Positions 1-11,330 of a stretch of DNA of 64,000 nucleotides are shown one piece after another. This stretch comes from Sambucus nigra. Its lineage: Eukaryota; Streptophyta; Magnoliopsida; Dipsacales; Adoxaceae. A program made the position numbers and the translations under genes. Positions within the stretch are counted from its first letter, which is position 1; each line of letters starts with the position of its first letter. The notes under the pieces are model-generated. The model worked only from the letters and a program-made list of their open reading frames with translations. It had not been told where the DNA came from and searched no databases. The stretch lies in NCBI GenBank assembly GCA_949130495.1, contig OX422222.1, forward strand, positions 273,286,109 through 273,350,108, in the 5' to 3' direction.

Positions 1-811
1 GTCCTGTTAAAATTATTGATGGCTCCAGAAGAGCCCACGTGGTGCTACCTAATGGTACCCACTTATTAATACAAAATGCAATATACTCAAGCAATTCCAG
101 ATATCCAAATGAATGGGTATCATATGGAAACAAGTCATTAAAATAATAAAGAGTTCCCTTGCAATACTTCTAGTGTTGGAAGCCAGAAGCTCACACTATA
201 AAAACTCCATGCATTATCAATGGGGTTATACTACACAACATTTAGTATTGTTGAATCACACTTTGTCATGGGTCAAAATCTCAATGATCCTAATGCAATG
301 ATATTATGGCATGATCGTTTAAGCCACCTTGGATCCACCATATTTTGAAAGATGATCAATAACTTGCATGGACATTTTTTAGCAAATCAACAACTCACCC
401 TATCGAGTGTCCATTTTTGCACCCCGTGTACATTTGGAAAATTAATCACTAAACCATCTTTTCTAAATAGTCCCTGAGTCACCATCCTTTTTATAACGAA
501 TTCAAGGGGATATTTGTGGCATGTTAACCCTTTTGGTGGACCTTTTAAATATTTTATGGTTTTAATTGATACTTCCACTAGATGGTCACATGTTTTTGTA
601 CTATCCACTCGCATTGTGGTTTTTGCAAAATTACTTGCTCAAATCGTTAAACTCCGAGCACATTTTCTTGATCAACATGCATGCGAATTCACTTCTTAAG
701 TTTATGATAATTATTATTTATCCATAGACATTGATGTTGAGCACCTAGTTCCCCATGTTCATAACCAAAATGGTTTAGCCGAGTTATTAATTAAACGTTT
801 ACAACTCGTAG
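1..811 (+). pseudogene. Ty1/copia pol relic, 5' part (GAG-pre-integrase and integrase)
   Basis: Decayed pol of a Ty1/copia retrotransposon, cut off by the window start. Frames near 300-450 read WHDRLSHLGS followed by CTPCTFGK, the GAG-pre-integrase zinc region that precedes copia integrase. About 530-690 reads FMVLIDTSTRWSHV, the integrase core with its first aspartate, and about 720-805 ends in NGLAELLIKRLQ, carrying the catalytic glutamate region. Several in-frame stops and frame changes make it non-functional. The reading breaks at base 811 inside a conserved stretch and continues at 7092 with ARPLLRQSK, so both pieces were one gene before the 812-7091 insertion. Family assignment is secure; the copia lineage is not. 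Confidence 0.85.
807..811. repeat. Target-site duplication CGTAG, left copy
   Basis: The five bases CGTAG before the TGTGACAACC terminus recur at 7092-7096 right after the GGGGTATTACA terminus. Removing 812-7091 plus one copy restores the copia reading frame across the conserved integrase motif. Confidence 0.8.
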
Positions 812-2109
812 TGTGACAACCATGCTTTTTATATCTAATTCGGTTAGCTACGCCCAATTAAATTAAAGCGGAGCGTCAATATGTTGGCATTAGAAACAAA
901 ATTTAAATAAATGCAGTAAAGTAAACATGTACACTCTCATATGTGTAACCAAATCATATAATAACAACTATAAAAAAGTGAAACCAACTCATAACTATTA
1001 ACTGCAATAATCCATCAGTAATCTCAAATTGAAAATATAAAATGCTAATACATGTGGCCCAACACAAAATGGGAAAGAATAATACAACAATTCTCTCAAA
1101 TACCAAGTATAAACAACGTGATATTAATCTCTGATACCACCCTCAAGAAAAGGAAAACAAGCGACATAAAAATTAAAATAGAATAACTCCACGACTACAG
1201 GAATCCTAAGATTGATATGATCTCATCAAGCTCCATAGTCTATTGTCCATCGGGATGAGGACCTGTCATATATTATATATATAGGAGAGGAGTAAGAAGA
1301 AAGATAGACGAACGTCAAAGCAAGAAAACAAGCTATAAGATTATAAAAGGTATTTATAATGAAAGCACACTAGTCATTACTCGTCTCCAGTAATTAAGTT
1401 GTTCAATTACCCAACCAATGTTCCTATGTCGTGACTACCCAACCCAAACTCGAGTAACGTGTAGTCTCATATCGTATCATGATTAATCATTATTAATCTC
1501 ATTTCAGTATTTAACGTATCAAAATATTTCCTTCAAGTATAATATCAAATGCATCGATTCGAGATATTATTTTAAGACACAAGCATAATATCTCACACAA
1601 CAAGTCATATCGGGTCACTATCGTTACCCGGGGAAACAATTCGTAACACTAGGCCTACACACGAATATTCTTCAATATTACGTGGCAAGGGCAATCATAC
1701 TAAGTCCTAAATCACATGGCGTTTCAAGGTCTTTCTATCCAACCCGCATTACAACCGTGTGTCCAGTTCCGGTGGTTTATCTCCGACACGGCACTCGAGC
1801 GGAACCTAACCGGATCAATCACAAAAAATCGCATTCAACATGTGCCTACTTCGACCGGAGTACTAGTCTAGTGTATACTCGACAATATACATGTAAAATA
1901 ATTTCACGCTTATGTATATATACAATCGTGTCAAGTCTCCTACTTGAGTTATACAATAGTCATTATTTATAATATAACATAATTTACATCATTAATTTAA
2001 AAATTCAACATCAAATCATTTCAAGGTTATATATCCCTAATAACCATAAGTATATATGATCAAGTTAGGATATTAGGCACAACACCACAATTATTTTACT
2101 AACAACATG

Positions 2110-2790
2110 AAAAAAACAGTATCACTCTTATTTCAACAACATGCTGTCCAGAATTTAAAATGCAGATTCGAGGCTCTTCTGATCCGTTTTTGAAAAAACT
2201 TAAAACTACAAAGTTGTTCGGAACTTGATTTTCAATAAGGACGCGCGAGCACGCTACCATAGACGGCCTAAAACAGATAACATATAATATTCGCCCTATT
2301 TTCGACAACTTTCTGCCCAGAATTTTAAAATGCCGATTTGAGGCTTTTTCGATCCGTTTTTGGAAAAACTTAAAATTACAAAGTTGTTCGGAACGTGATT
2401 TTTTACAAGGACCTGCAAGCACGCTATCGTAGCCTACTTCAAACAGACCCGAAACTAACATATGTTATTCTCCCCTGTTTTCGACAACTTTCTGTCCAGA
2501 ATTTTAAAACGCCGATTTGAGGCTTTTTCGATCCGTTTTTGAAAAAACTTAAAACTATAAAGTTGTTTGGAACGTGATTTTCTACAAGGACAACCGAGCA
2601 AGCTACCGTAGCCTGCTTAAAACAGACCCGAAACTAACATATACAGTTCGGACCTATTCACAATAACTTTCTATGCGGAATTTTAAAACGCATATTCGAG
2701 GATTTTTTGATCCGTTTTTAAAAAAACTTAAAACTACAAAGTTGTACAGAATATGATTTTCTACCGAGCTACACGAACGAAACATCCATT
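2110..2790. repeat. Four tandem copies of a ~179-bp unit inside the LTR-like insertion
   Basis: The motif GATCCGTTTTT recurs at about 2181, 2351, 2530 and 2709, followed each time by a run like AAACTTAAAACTACAAAGTT. Spacing is 170, 179 and 179 bases. Such internal tandem duplications are common in long plant gypsy LTRs. The minus-strand reading frame at 2099-2461 is a by-product of the repeat. Confidence 0.8.
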
Positions 2791-3499
2791 TTCGGAACTA
2801 AAACAACTCAAAATAGTTTTTTAATATGACGATTTACTCAATTTCATAGATTTCTCAAATTCAAGAGTTTGTTCAACAATTCAATCCCTATAATGATGTT
2901 ATTGCATTTGAATCTACATGCAGGATGATCCTAATACATTGCATATCATTTTTAACATCAACTAGGTGTAAACCCGCGCGATGCGCAGGCGAGACACAAT
3001 GTGCGAAATATATTCGAAATTAAGTAAATTTGTCTTGATTGCATCGGGTTCGTGTGGGAATATTTTGGCATAAAATTGTGGCATGTCGTGTTTGTGTCAA
3101 AATTATGACATTTTACTAAATAATACTAAACCCTTAATAATGAAAAGTATGTTCATGTCCTTATATCAAACAATACATATGTTTATCTCATCATATCAAT
3201 AATAAACAAAAAATCAAAAACATTTTCATCTTTTTGGCATTTGACCAAATACGACATAGCCAAAGGCCCCAGTGTACAACCGTAACAAACCACATTATAA
3301 CAACAGAACTCAACACGCAATGTTAACTACTCAGCTCAACGATCGAGTTAACTCTGAACAGTCTGTAAAGGATCTGATATTCATTTGATCGATTATATCA
3401 GTAGCACCCTTCAAAATCTCAAGTACGTTTCATTTCTCCTCCTCAAAGTTTCTCCCCAAAAGCGCCCCCAGAAGAACTGACCCATTTAACAAAGCGAGA

Positions 3500-3682
3500 G
3501 AGAGGACATGTGTATAAAAAAGGGGTGAGGGAGATGGAACGAAGGAGAGAGAGAGAGAGAAGAATTTGTGGGAGGGCATGTGCCATTTCTTTGGTAATAG
3601 TGGTTGAGGGGAGGGGACAAAAAAAGAAAGGGATTTTGTGTTATTAACAAACCCTCGCTTGGTGAGGGAGATGGAACGGAGG

Positions 3683-3763
<81 letters not shown>

Positions 3764-3990
3764 TTTGTGGGAGGTGAATTTCCATTTCTCTTGTAATACT
3801 GGTTGAGGGGAGGGGACAAAAAAGAAAGGGATGTTATGTTATTAACAGACCCTCGCTTAGTGAAGGAGATGGAACGGAGGGGAGAGAGAGAGAGAAGAAT
3901 TTGTGGGAGGTGAATTGCCATTTCTCTGGTAATAGTGGTTGAGGGGAGGGGACAAAAAAGTAAGGGATTTTGTGTTATTAACAGACCCTC
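3500..3990. repeat. Three tandem copies of a purine-rich unit with embedded GATA/GA microsatellite
   Basis: Three neighbouring copies share GAATTTGTGGGAGG, GGTTGAGGGGAGGGGACAAA and TGTTATTAACA-ACCCTCG blocks. Between the first and second copy lies a GATA run (about 3683-3711) followed by a GA run (about 3711-3760). The Ser-Leu-rich minus-strand reading frames here are translations of the GA tract and are not genes. Confidence 0.8.
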
Positions 3991-4785
3991 GTTTCCTCAC
4001 ATCTAACGTTTCACATTCATCTCCCTATTGATATCTATATCGTTTCACATTCATCTCCCTTATTGATAATTTATAAATATATTTGGGGAAAAAGACTAAT
4101 TGTTTTTATGTACTTGATGTTAGAAAATAAAAAGGCAAAATATAGTGATAAAGAGAATTGATGATAAATAAAGACCGCGACATATGGACAATTTCTTGGC
4201 CCAAAAGCATTTATAACGTTGTATAAGAAATACAATACTTCAAAAGTACTTAATAATAAAGAAAAGAGAAACACCTAGGTTCAATAATAAACTAATGATG
4301 ATAATATAAAAAAATATAAATATATATCTTATTTAACTATGAATACAATAACTGAAAAAAGATCTTTCCAAAACATTCCTCCAAGAAGTAATATGGCTTT
4401 GAAGAATTGTTATATGTGTATAATATGAAAAATACATAGCAAAATGTGGGATGGCATAAATTTTGTATCTTACATTTAAAAATAAAAAGACCACGACCAA
4501 TTAAATAGGATTTTGTCCAAGGATCCTCCCATTACATGGTAAATGCCACTTCAGTTGCTTATGGGGAAAAAAGAAATTAAAGGGAATAATTTATTCAGTG
4601 AAAAATTTCCCACAAAAATTCGTGCAAATCACCTTTACATCCAACAAAATAACGACTGGGACATCATTTTTAATAGATTTTGTTTTACTGGCCCGTTGCC
4701 CTCCTCACCTGTCAAATATTTATTCGCAACAAAGATTATATTATTCGTACATTGCATGATTAGAATTGTCAAAATTAAAAAAGAA

Positions 4786-4790
<5 letters not shown>

Positions 4791-4840
<50 letters not shown>
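4791..4840. repeat. (AT)n microsatellite
   Basis: Pure TA dinucleotide run of about 50 bases inside the Helitron region. Confidence 0.95.
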
Positions 4841-4842
<2 letters not shown>

Positions 4843-5137
4843 AGTAATGTCGGGGTTCTGCCCCCAAGATGAATTTTTTAGGGTTAACATTGAAATTTGA
4901 AATTTCCCCTGAATATTTTAATATTTCCCCTAAATACAATACACCTAAATATTGAACAGAAAAATACAATACTCTCCTAATTTCTAACATTGAAAAAAAT
5001 ACCCCTAAAAAGTGTATCTAAAATTTGTTCCCCATCCGGATTCTCAAAATCATTGGCATGCATATACAATTATGCGTGTATGTACAACACAAATATGAGG
5101 GGACTGATCACAATGTATTGTAATACTAATATTATTA

Positions 5138-5318
5138 CCTCTTAAGGACTCTATGAGCATTGCAATCATCAACAGTAAAGAAGCCAGTGGCAATATGCTC
5201 AGGTGCGATGAAGCGATGACCTAGATTATGCAACAAACCCAACAAATGGTCCACCTGAACAAAAATCCCCTATCTTATAATACTCCACAGCCACTTCAAA
5301 CATGTGTTTTGTGTTAAC
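5138..5318 (-). pseudogene. Captured ClpD (ERD1)-like gene fragment
   Basis: On the minus strand 5318-5274 reads VNTKHMFEVAVEYYK and 5233-5138 reads LGHRFIAPEHIATGFF followed by TVDDCNAHRVLKR. These match the Clp N-terminal repeat of the chloroplast Hsp100 chaperone ClpD/ERD1, where a TKRVFEAAVEYS-like stretch is followed closely by YIAPEHIAVGLFTVDD and RVLKRLG (from memory of the family). ClpD is an AAA+ ATPase partner of the stromal Clp protease. Only one half-repeat survives and no ATPase domain follows, so it is a fragment. The stretch between the two matches holds a sequence (CCCAACAAATGGTCCACCT) that recurs at about 5322-5345, so it was rearranged during or after capture. AAGAGG then GTAATA at 5138 could be an original splice donor. 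Confidence 0.6.
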
Positions 5319-5499
5319 AACAAACCCAACAAATGGTCCACCTAAACAAAAATCCACCTAAACCTTTTATCAAACCCATCAAATGGTCCTAAGTTCCTAA
5401 CAGGGGCGTGGTAGATAGAGTGTAAAATGTTAGGGTTTTGAGTAAAATATTTCTTCCCTATTTTTTTGTTTAAGGATAAGAAAATACATTCTCTTCCGC

Positions 5500-5780
5500 T
5501 GAGCTTTAAAACACCAACTGTTACACCTTTTAATCTTAAAGTTTACACAGGCCCAATTTTTTTTGCATATATTTCTGCAAAAAATCATAACCCTCTTAAT
5601 ACCCAAGAAAACATCATAATCTAAACCATCAATCAAAGCTTTCAAGTCAGCAACCTCCCCACTGACTTCAACACCACCCAAATTATCATTCCCAACACAA
5701 ATGGCCACACCAATCCCACCCAATAATTTTGTCACACCCCCAACAATTTCCACCCTCAACAAATCTTTACAATACAACCG
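5500..5780 (-). pseudogene. Captured fragment resembling the RNase H-like region of plant RBR E3 ubiquitin ligases
   Basis: The minus strand encodes LYCKDLLRVE followed by GGIGVAICVGNDNLGG and, further on, KALIDGLDYDVFLGIKRVMI. Many plant RING-IBR-RING proteins carry an N-terminal RNase H-fold domain with the pattern GxGVAICDxxDNL, KALIEGLNxA and KRVxFFC, which this follows. No RING or IBR cysteines are present, so only the N-terminal piece was captured. A start at 5777 and stop at 5430 give 115 residues, but the last third (after about 5560) is unrelated. It lies in the same orientation as the ClpD-like piece and about 180 bases away. Assignment is from recognised pattern only. Confidence 0.45.
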
Positions 5781-6327
5781 AAAACTTTGTCTCCCAAATT
5801 AAGAGCCCTCACGAAATGGATTATGCATGTAATCTACCATTTTGCCCCACTACTCCTCGAGGATATTATTCAGTTCACAGGTGAAGGCCTGATCGTGTAT
5901 CCCACTGTTGAAATAGTTTCCCATTTTGATCGACCCAATTTAAGGTTGTCAACAGTCGAGTTTGAACCTGAGTAAATGAACCCCGGGTTTGAAGAAAGAG
6001 ATGAGAGAACGTGGTAGGTATGGAGGAGGGACAACTGACGTAGAGAAGAAATAAATAGAGGTATAGGAAAGGTTTGGGTGAGAATATATAATAAGAAATG
6101 AGTTTAGAAGGTTGTATTTATGGGTTTAAAGGTCTGAGATGTTTGGGTTCCTTGAGTTTGGAGCTGTTCAAAATTTACATCCCAAACACCGCCCAATTGC
6201 GTTTGACAGCTATATCTTAAATTTACAAAACCGAGACACCCAAACAAGTAAAAGATGATCAGTTGAGGAGAGAAGGAAGAGAAATGAAATAGCCTTTAAA
6301 GTAGAGTCACATGTGGACACTTTATAT

Positions 6328-6512
6328 TTTTTTTGGTAAATCAGGGTATCCACTAACGACTTAGTGATTAGTCACTTTGCTGATTTGTAGGCACCTCGAT
6401 GGGTGGGGCAGCTGACCCAGGGATTTAAGGCTGCTCCATGACCAAGGCGGGGATCGAACCCCCGACACTTGGTTAAGGGAGGAAGAGTCCCTTCCGCTCT
6501 ACCACACCCCCT
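6328..6512 (-). mobile_element. tRNA-derived SINE
   Basis: On the minus strand the element begins GGGGGTGTGGTAGAGCGGA (internal promoter A box) and carries GGGGTTCGATCCCCGCC (B box) about 30 bases later. It continues through a tRNA-unrelated body and ends in an A-rich tail (plus strand TTTTTTTT at about 6328). It is flanked by an imperfect duplication of about 15 bases: GTGGACACTTTATAT at 6313-6327 and GTGGACACTCTATAT at 6519-6533. Pol III box order, tail and duplication together make the call secure. The tRNA-like part is not a working tRNA gene because no acceptor stem or 3' half is present. Confidence 0.85.
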
Positions 6513-7091
6513 GTGTTCGTGGACACTCTATATGAAGAGGAGTATTTAACTCTTGTATTGCATTTTATAGTATATAAAGGATTTCTTATTAATTTAGGGA
6601 TCCAAATACATGTTCATATGAAATTTCATTATAGATACATATTATACACATACAGGTTATTAACTTGCCTTGGATTGTATGGAGAAGTTGAATCTTCTTG
6701 AAATCCTCTTAGCTTTCTTCTCTTCTTACTCTCTCTCTCTCTACCAAACCCTAGTCCCCTTTGTGAAATGATAAAATGAAGACTTCTTCTCTTCTTTTCT
6801 ATTTATACCTAGGATTAGTTTATTTACAAAAATGCCAATACCCCAAATTTAACCCTCTCGATTCTTTTACGCGTTAATTCGCTTCTAATATTTAAGTCAC
6901 ACATTCGTATCTCAATGAATTCATTTTAACTTTTCATTTCCAATCATTTTGAATATATATACTGACATAGTTTCATTTCCAAACATTTTGAATATATATA
7001 CTGACATAGTTTCCTTTCCAAACATTTCGAATATATAAACTAGAATAGTTTTTTTTCAATTTCAATTCAATAAAAAATGCGGGGTATTACA

Positions 7092-9920
7092 CGTAGCCAG
7101 ACCTTTGCTTAGGCAATCAAAACTCATAGTCTTAGCTTGGGGTCATGCCATCCTATACGCTACTAAGTTAATTCAACTTCGACCAACTGCTTACCATTAT
7201 TTTTCCCTTTCACAACTCGTAATAGGATGTCATCCAAATATATCATACCTGCATAAATTTAATTGTGCCGTGTATGTGCCTATCTCACCACCACAATGTA
7301 CCAAAATAGTTCTCCAACGTCATTTGGGCATATATGTGGATTATGATTCACCATCCATAATTCATTATACTGAGCCATTGACATGTGATGTGTTATCGCT
7401 AGATATGTGGATTGCCATTTTGATGATACCACATTCCTGCTATCAAGGGGATGGAAGAACGTAACTGGAGTAAGGTCCGTTTCAAAATAATGATGGGAAT
7501 TAATGTGGAATACTTTCACCTTATCTTATCTAGACCCCCATACTTCTCAATGTGAGCATGAAGTGCGAAGGATAATACATCTTCAGGGAATTGCAAATCA
7601 ATTACCCGATGCATTCAATGATGCTGCAAAAGTGACCAAATCTCATGTACCCACGACTAATGCACTAGCCAGAATTGATATTCTAGTGGGATAAAATTTG
7701 ATTTCAGCTGTAAATGAATTTGTTGCACGCTAGAAGCGTGGTAGACCTATAGGTTCCAAAGATTCAACTCCTCAGAAGCAGAGATCAAATAAAAAATTAT
7801 CCCCTAATAACGCTCTAGACTCTAAAATCCCTAAAGAGGTTAGTGTCCCTGAAAAGACATAAGTCCCTGAAGTGACTATAATGCCCCTGAAGAGGCAAGG
7901 GTACCTAAGAATAATAATGAGATCTTTATATTTTATACATATTCAAGAGAAATGTGGGATCGTAATGAAATAGTCATCGATGACATATTTTTATATGCAC
8001 TAGCTACACAAATATCAAAGGACATTGATGATGATAATGAACCATGCACTATAAATGAATGTCGACAAAGAGAAGATTGGCCAAAATGGAAAATTTCTAT
8101 CAAGGAAGAACTTAAGTCTCTAAATAAACGTGGTGTATTTGGACTTATAGTACAAACCTCAAAAGATGTTAACCCAGTAGGTTACAAATGGGTGTTTATA
8201 AGAAAGCGTGATGAGAAAAATAAAATTACTCAATATAAGGCACGACTTGTGGGACAAGGTTTCCTGCAAAAAGCCGAGATTTATTATGATGAAACATACT
8301 CCCCTGTTATAGATGATATAACTTTCAAATATCTGATTAGTTTAGCGGTCTCTGAAAATGGATGTTATGACTGCTTATTTATGCGGGGACCTAGACACGA
8401 AAATTTATATGAAAGTCCCTAAAGGATTTGCTTTGCTAGAAGCAAAGCCAAGGAGTACATACTCAATTTGACTAATACAGTCATTAAATGTATTAAAGTA
8501 ATCTGGAAGAATGTGGTACGACCATCTTAATAAATGCTTGTCAAAGGAAGGGTATGCAAATAATCCAATTTGCACATGTGTCTTTATAAATAAATCCCCA
8601 ATGGGATTTGTGATAATAGCAGTTAATGTGGATGATATTAATTTAATCGGGACTCCAGAAGAACTCGAGAAAAATGCTAACTATTTGAAGAAGGAATTTG
8701 AGATAAAAGACCTCAAAAAAATTAAATTTTGTCTCGAGCTGCAAATAGAGAGAAATTCTAGTGGAATTCTTGTCCATCAATATAATTATACTCAAAAAGT
8801 CTTAAAAAGATTTGGTATGGACACATCACATCTACTAAGTACACTAATGGTCGTCTGGTGTTTTGATATAAAGAAAGATCCATACCGTCCTAAAGACGAG
8901 GATGAGGAATGATTGGGTCCCAAAGTACCTTTTTTAGTGCAATAGGTGTATTATTATACTTGGCACAATGCACTAGACCGAATATTTTATTCTCAGGCAA
9001 CTTGCTTGCCAGATATAGTTTTGAACCAACAAAAAGGCATTGGATTGAGATTAAGCATATCCTAAGATATCTACGAGGAACCACTGACCTGGGCTTATAT
9101 TATTCTAATCATTCTAATGGTTTTGAGTTAGCAGGTTATGGAGCTTTTTGATACCTCTCTGATCCTCATAAGGTTCGATTATAGTCAGGTTATGTATTTC
9201 TTAATGTAATACTGCTATTTCTTGGCCTTCCAGTAAACAAATTTTAGTAACTAATTCTTCTAACCACTCTAAAATTTTAGCACTTCATGAAGCAAGTCGT
9301 GAATGTGTATGGCTGAGATCTTTAATTCATTATGTTCGTAGTTCTTGTCAACTATCTTTCATTACAGTTGTTCCCAGTATCATATATAAAGATAATGCAA
9401 CATTCATAGCCCAAATTCAGGAAGGCTTCATCAAAGGATACATAATTAAACACATTTTACCAAAGTTTTTCTTCACTTATGAGCTTCTAAAGAAAAATGA
9501 AATCAAAGTCAAGAAAGTACGTTTAACTGATAACTTAGCTGATATGTTTACCAAGTCACTTTCGAAAGTAACGATCTAGAAACTTGTGTGTGACATTGGA
9601 ATGCAGAGACTTTACCAACAGTCATTTTGAGATATGAAAATCAAGGGGAGCTCCTTTCTAGGGGGGGAATAAAAAATCTTTCTCTTTTGTGAAATAAGTG
9701 CGCTGTATTCTTTTTCCTTTAACCAGGTTTTTCCCATTGGGTTTTTCTAGTATAGGTCTTAAGGAGGCAGCATTAAGCACATCCAACACTAATTCAATGA
9801 AAATAAAAGTTGTACTCTTTTTCCTTCACTTTGTTTTTTTCCCACTGGATTTTTCCTTAGTAAGGTTTTGATGAGGCAACAATCATTGAATGGTGGATAA
9901 GGTGTACATCTAAAGGGGAG
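7092..9920 (+). pseudogene. Ty1/copia pol relic, 3' part (integrase end, reverse transcriptase, RNase H)
   Basis: Continuation of the gene at 1-811. It opens with ARPLLRQSKLIVLAWGHAI, the end of copia integrase. Reverse transcriptase runs about 8040-8910 with WPKWKISIKEELKSL, GYKWVFIRKRDE and a VNVDDINLIG stretch (YVDD box with Tyr changed to Asn). RNase H spans about 8910-9590, with AQCTRPNILF, WIEIKHILRYLRGTTDL, ALHEASRECVWLRSL and LADMFTKSLSK. Stops and frameshifts are frequent (for example at 8420 and 9150). The tract TAAAGGGGAG at 9911-9920 is the polypurine tract adjoining the 3' LTR. Confidence 0.9.
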
Positions 9921-10249
<329 letters not shown>

Positions 10250-10537
10250 CGTGTATAAGAGAGAGTTATGTGTTTATGTGTTCATGCTTGTGGTTGAAAA
10301 AAGGAAGAACAAGAACATGAGAGTAAGAGTTTTAAACTTCCAATTAGGTTTTTAATGACAATCTCACAGATAAAAAAGAGTTTAGGGGTAAATTGAGATT
10401 TGTAAATACTTTTTAGGGCATAATTGTAATTTACTCTATTGGATATCATTACTTGTGACTTTTATCGAAAATTATGCATAATCATATCTCATATCGCATC
10501 ACATAGAGAGAGCGGGAGATGGGACTTTTACCAAAAG

Positions 10538-10538
<1 letters not shown>

Positions 10539-10608
<70 letters not shown>

Positions 10609-10632
10609 TATATATATATATATATATATATA
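10539..10632. repeat. (AT)n microsatellite
   Basis: TA dinucleotide run interrupted once by a G near 10605. Confidence 0.95.
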
Positions 10633-10871
10633 ATTGAATCTTTTAACGTGGCTCCTCCACGTGTCATTATTTTTCTGAGTAAAATATAAAACTGCTTCGA
10701 AAGCTTTTTGTTGCAGGTGTAAAAATAATTATCTTTCTCCACTTCGCCTATTTATCTCCCATTAATTAGTTGTCGATTTAGTTACTTTAACTTTTTGGAT
10801 CTCTATTTCTCCATCTCCCTTATTTGTTTATACAGGTATATATAAACCTCTACATGTTCTAATTTTAACCA

Positions 10872-10922
<51 letters not shown>
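10872..10922. repeat. (CT)n(AT)n microsatellite
   Basis: About 27 bases of CT followed by about 24 bases of AT. Confidence 0.95.
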
Positions 10923-10989
10923 TAAATTATATATGAAGTTTGGTTAAGATTTTTTCTTTGTTATTCAAAAACTATGGACAAAAACATGT

Positions 10990-11330
10990 ATTGTTATAAA
11001 ATGATGAAATTGGTCTGCAACGATCATGGAGGAAACATTGAGGGAACCTATATTCCCTAGTGGTGTAATGATGTTGGGATACACCATGAGTATTTTTTCC
11101 CCAAGAAATCTCAACAAAATGAGAGATGCCTAGGTCCATGTTGATGAGGTTTGAGAAAAGGTAATCACACAACTTATCATACCGTGAATCGAGTCTATAA
11201 GAATTATGGTAGAAATAAAACCCCCTATGAGATTTGGATATTCAAAATCCCAACACTCAATCATTTTAGAGTCTTTAGAAACAAACCATACGTACTCAAG
11301 GGACATGAGTACTGTTGAGGTTTTATTCTT
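10990..11330 (+). pseudogene. Second Ty1/copia relic (integrase core to C-terminal part)
   Basis: With frame changes, the plus strand reads CNDHGGNIEGTY, then CNDVGIHHEYFFPRN, then NRVYKNYGRNKTPYEIW, then NHFRVFRNKPYVLKGHE. This follows the order of copia integrase: DNGGEF-like and SxPxTPQQNG-like core motifs, then NKTPYEIWxGKxPxxxxFRVFG. It is only the integrase and is degenerate. The sequence differs from the integrase part at 7092, so it is a different copia element. No LTR could be assigned. Confidence 0.8.

Larger units (their letters stand above)
2962..6540 (-). mobile_element. Non-autonomous Helitron with captured gene fragments (5' end approximate)
   Basis: On the minus strand the element ends in a GC-rich hairpin (CCGCGC-GAT-GCGCAGG) followed by GTTTACACCTAG and then T. 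This is the Helitron 3' signature: a hairpin a few bases before CTRR, inserted at A|T. On the plus strand it reads A, then CTAGGTGTAAACCCGCGC. The 5' TC end lies to the right; a candidate is near 6530-6540, where the minus strand reads TCTTCATATAGAGTGTCC, but no perfect A|TC boundary was found. No Rep/helicase is visible, so it is non-autonomous. It carries ClpD-like and RBR-like fragments in the same orientation, as expected of gene-capturing Helitrons. The 3' end is well supported; the extent is not. Confidence 0.6.
812..7091 (-). mobile_element. LTR-like insertion (probable solo LTR of a chromovirus-type gypsy element) in copia pol
   Basis: The insertion begins TGTGACAACC and ends GGGGTATTACA, so both ends have the TG...CA form of an LTR, with a 5-bp duplication CGTAG typical of retroviral-type integrases. 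No gag or pol is visible inside, which fits a solo LTR later enlarged by other insertions. On the minus strand it starts TGTAATACCCCGC, a form common among plant gypsy LTRs (general knowledge). About 812-2961 and about 6540-7091 are the presumed LTR sequence; 2962 to about 6540 is a later Helitron. 6954-7040 holds three near-copies of a short sequence (TTCCAAACATTTTGAATATA and variants). The class is inferred from termini only. Confidence 0.65.

Noticed and set aside
2099..2461. 120-codon minus-strand frame with FFQKRIEKASNRHFKILGRK
   Set aside because: It covers two copies of the 179-bp LTR repeat; the peptide repeat mirrors the DNA repeat.
3430..3921. 163-codon minus-strand open frame rich in Ser-Leu
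   Set aside because: It translates a GA/GATA microsatellite and the surrounding repeat.
6430..6512. Possible tRNA gene on the minus strand
   Set aside because: A and B boxes are present but the cloverleaf is incomplete, and an A tail and target duplication show a SINE.
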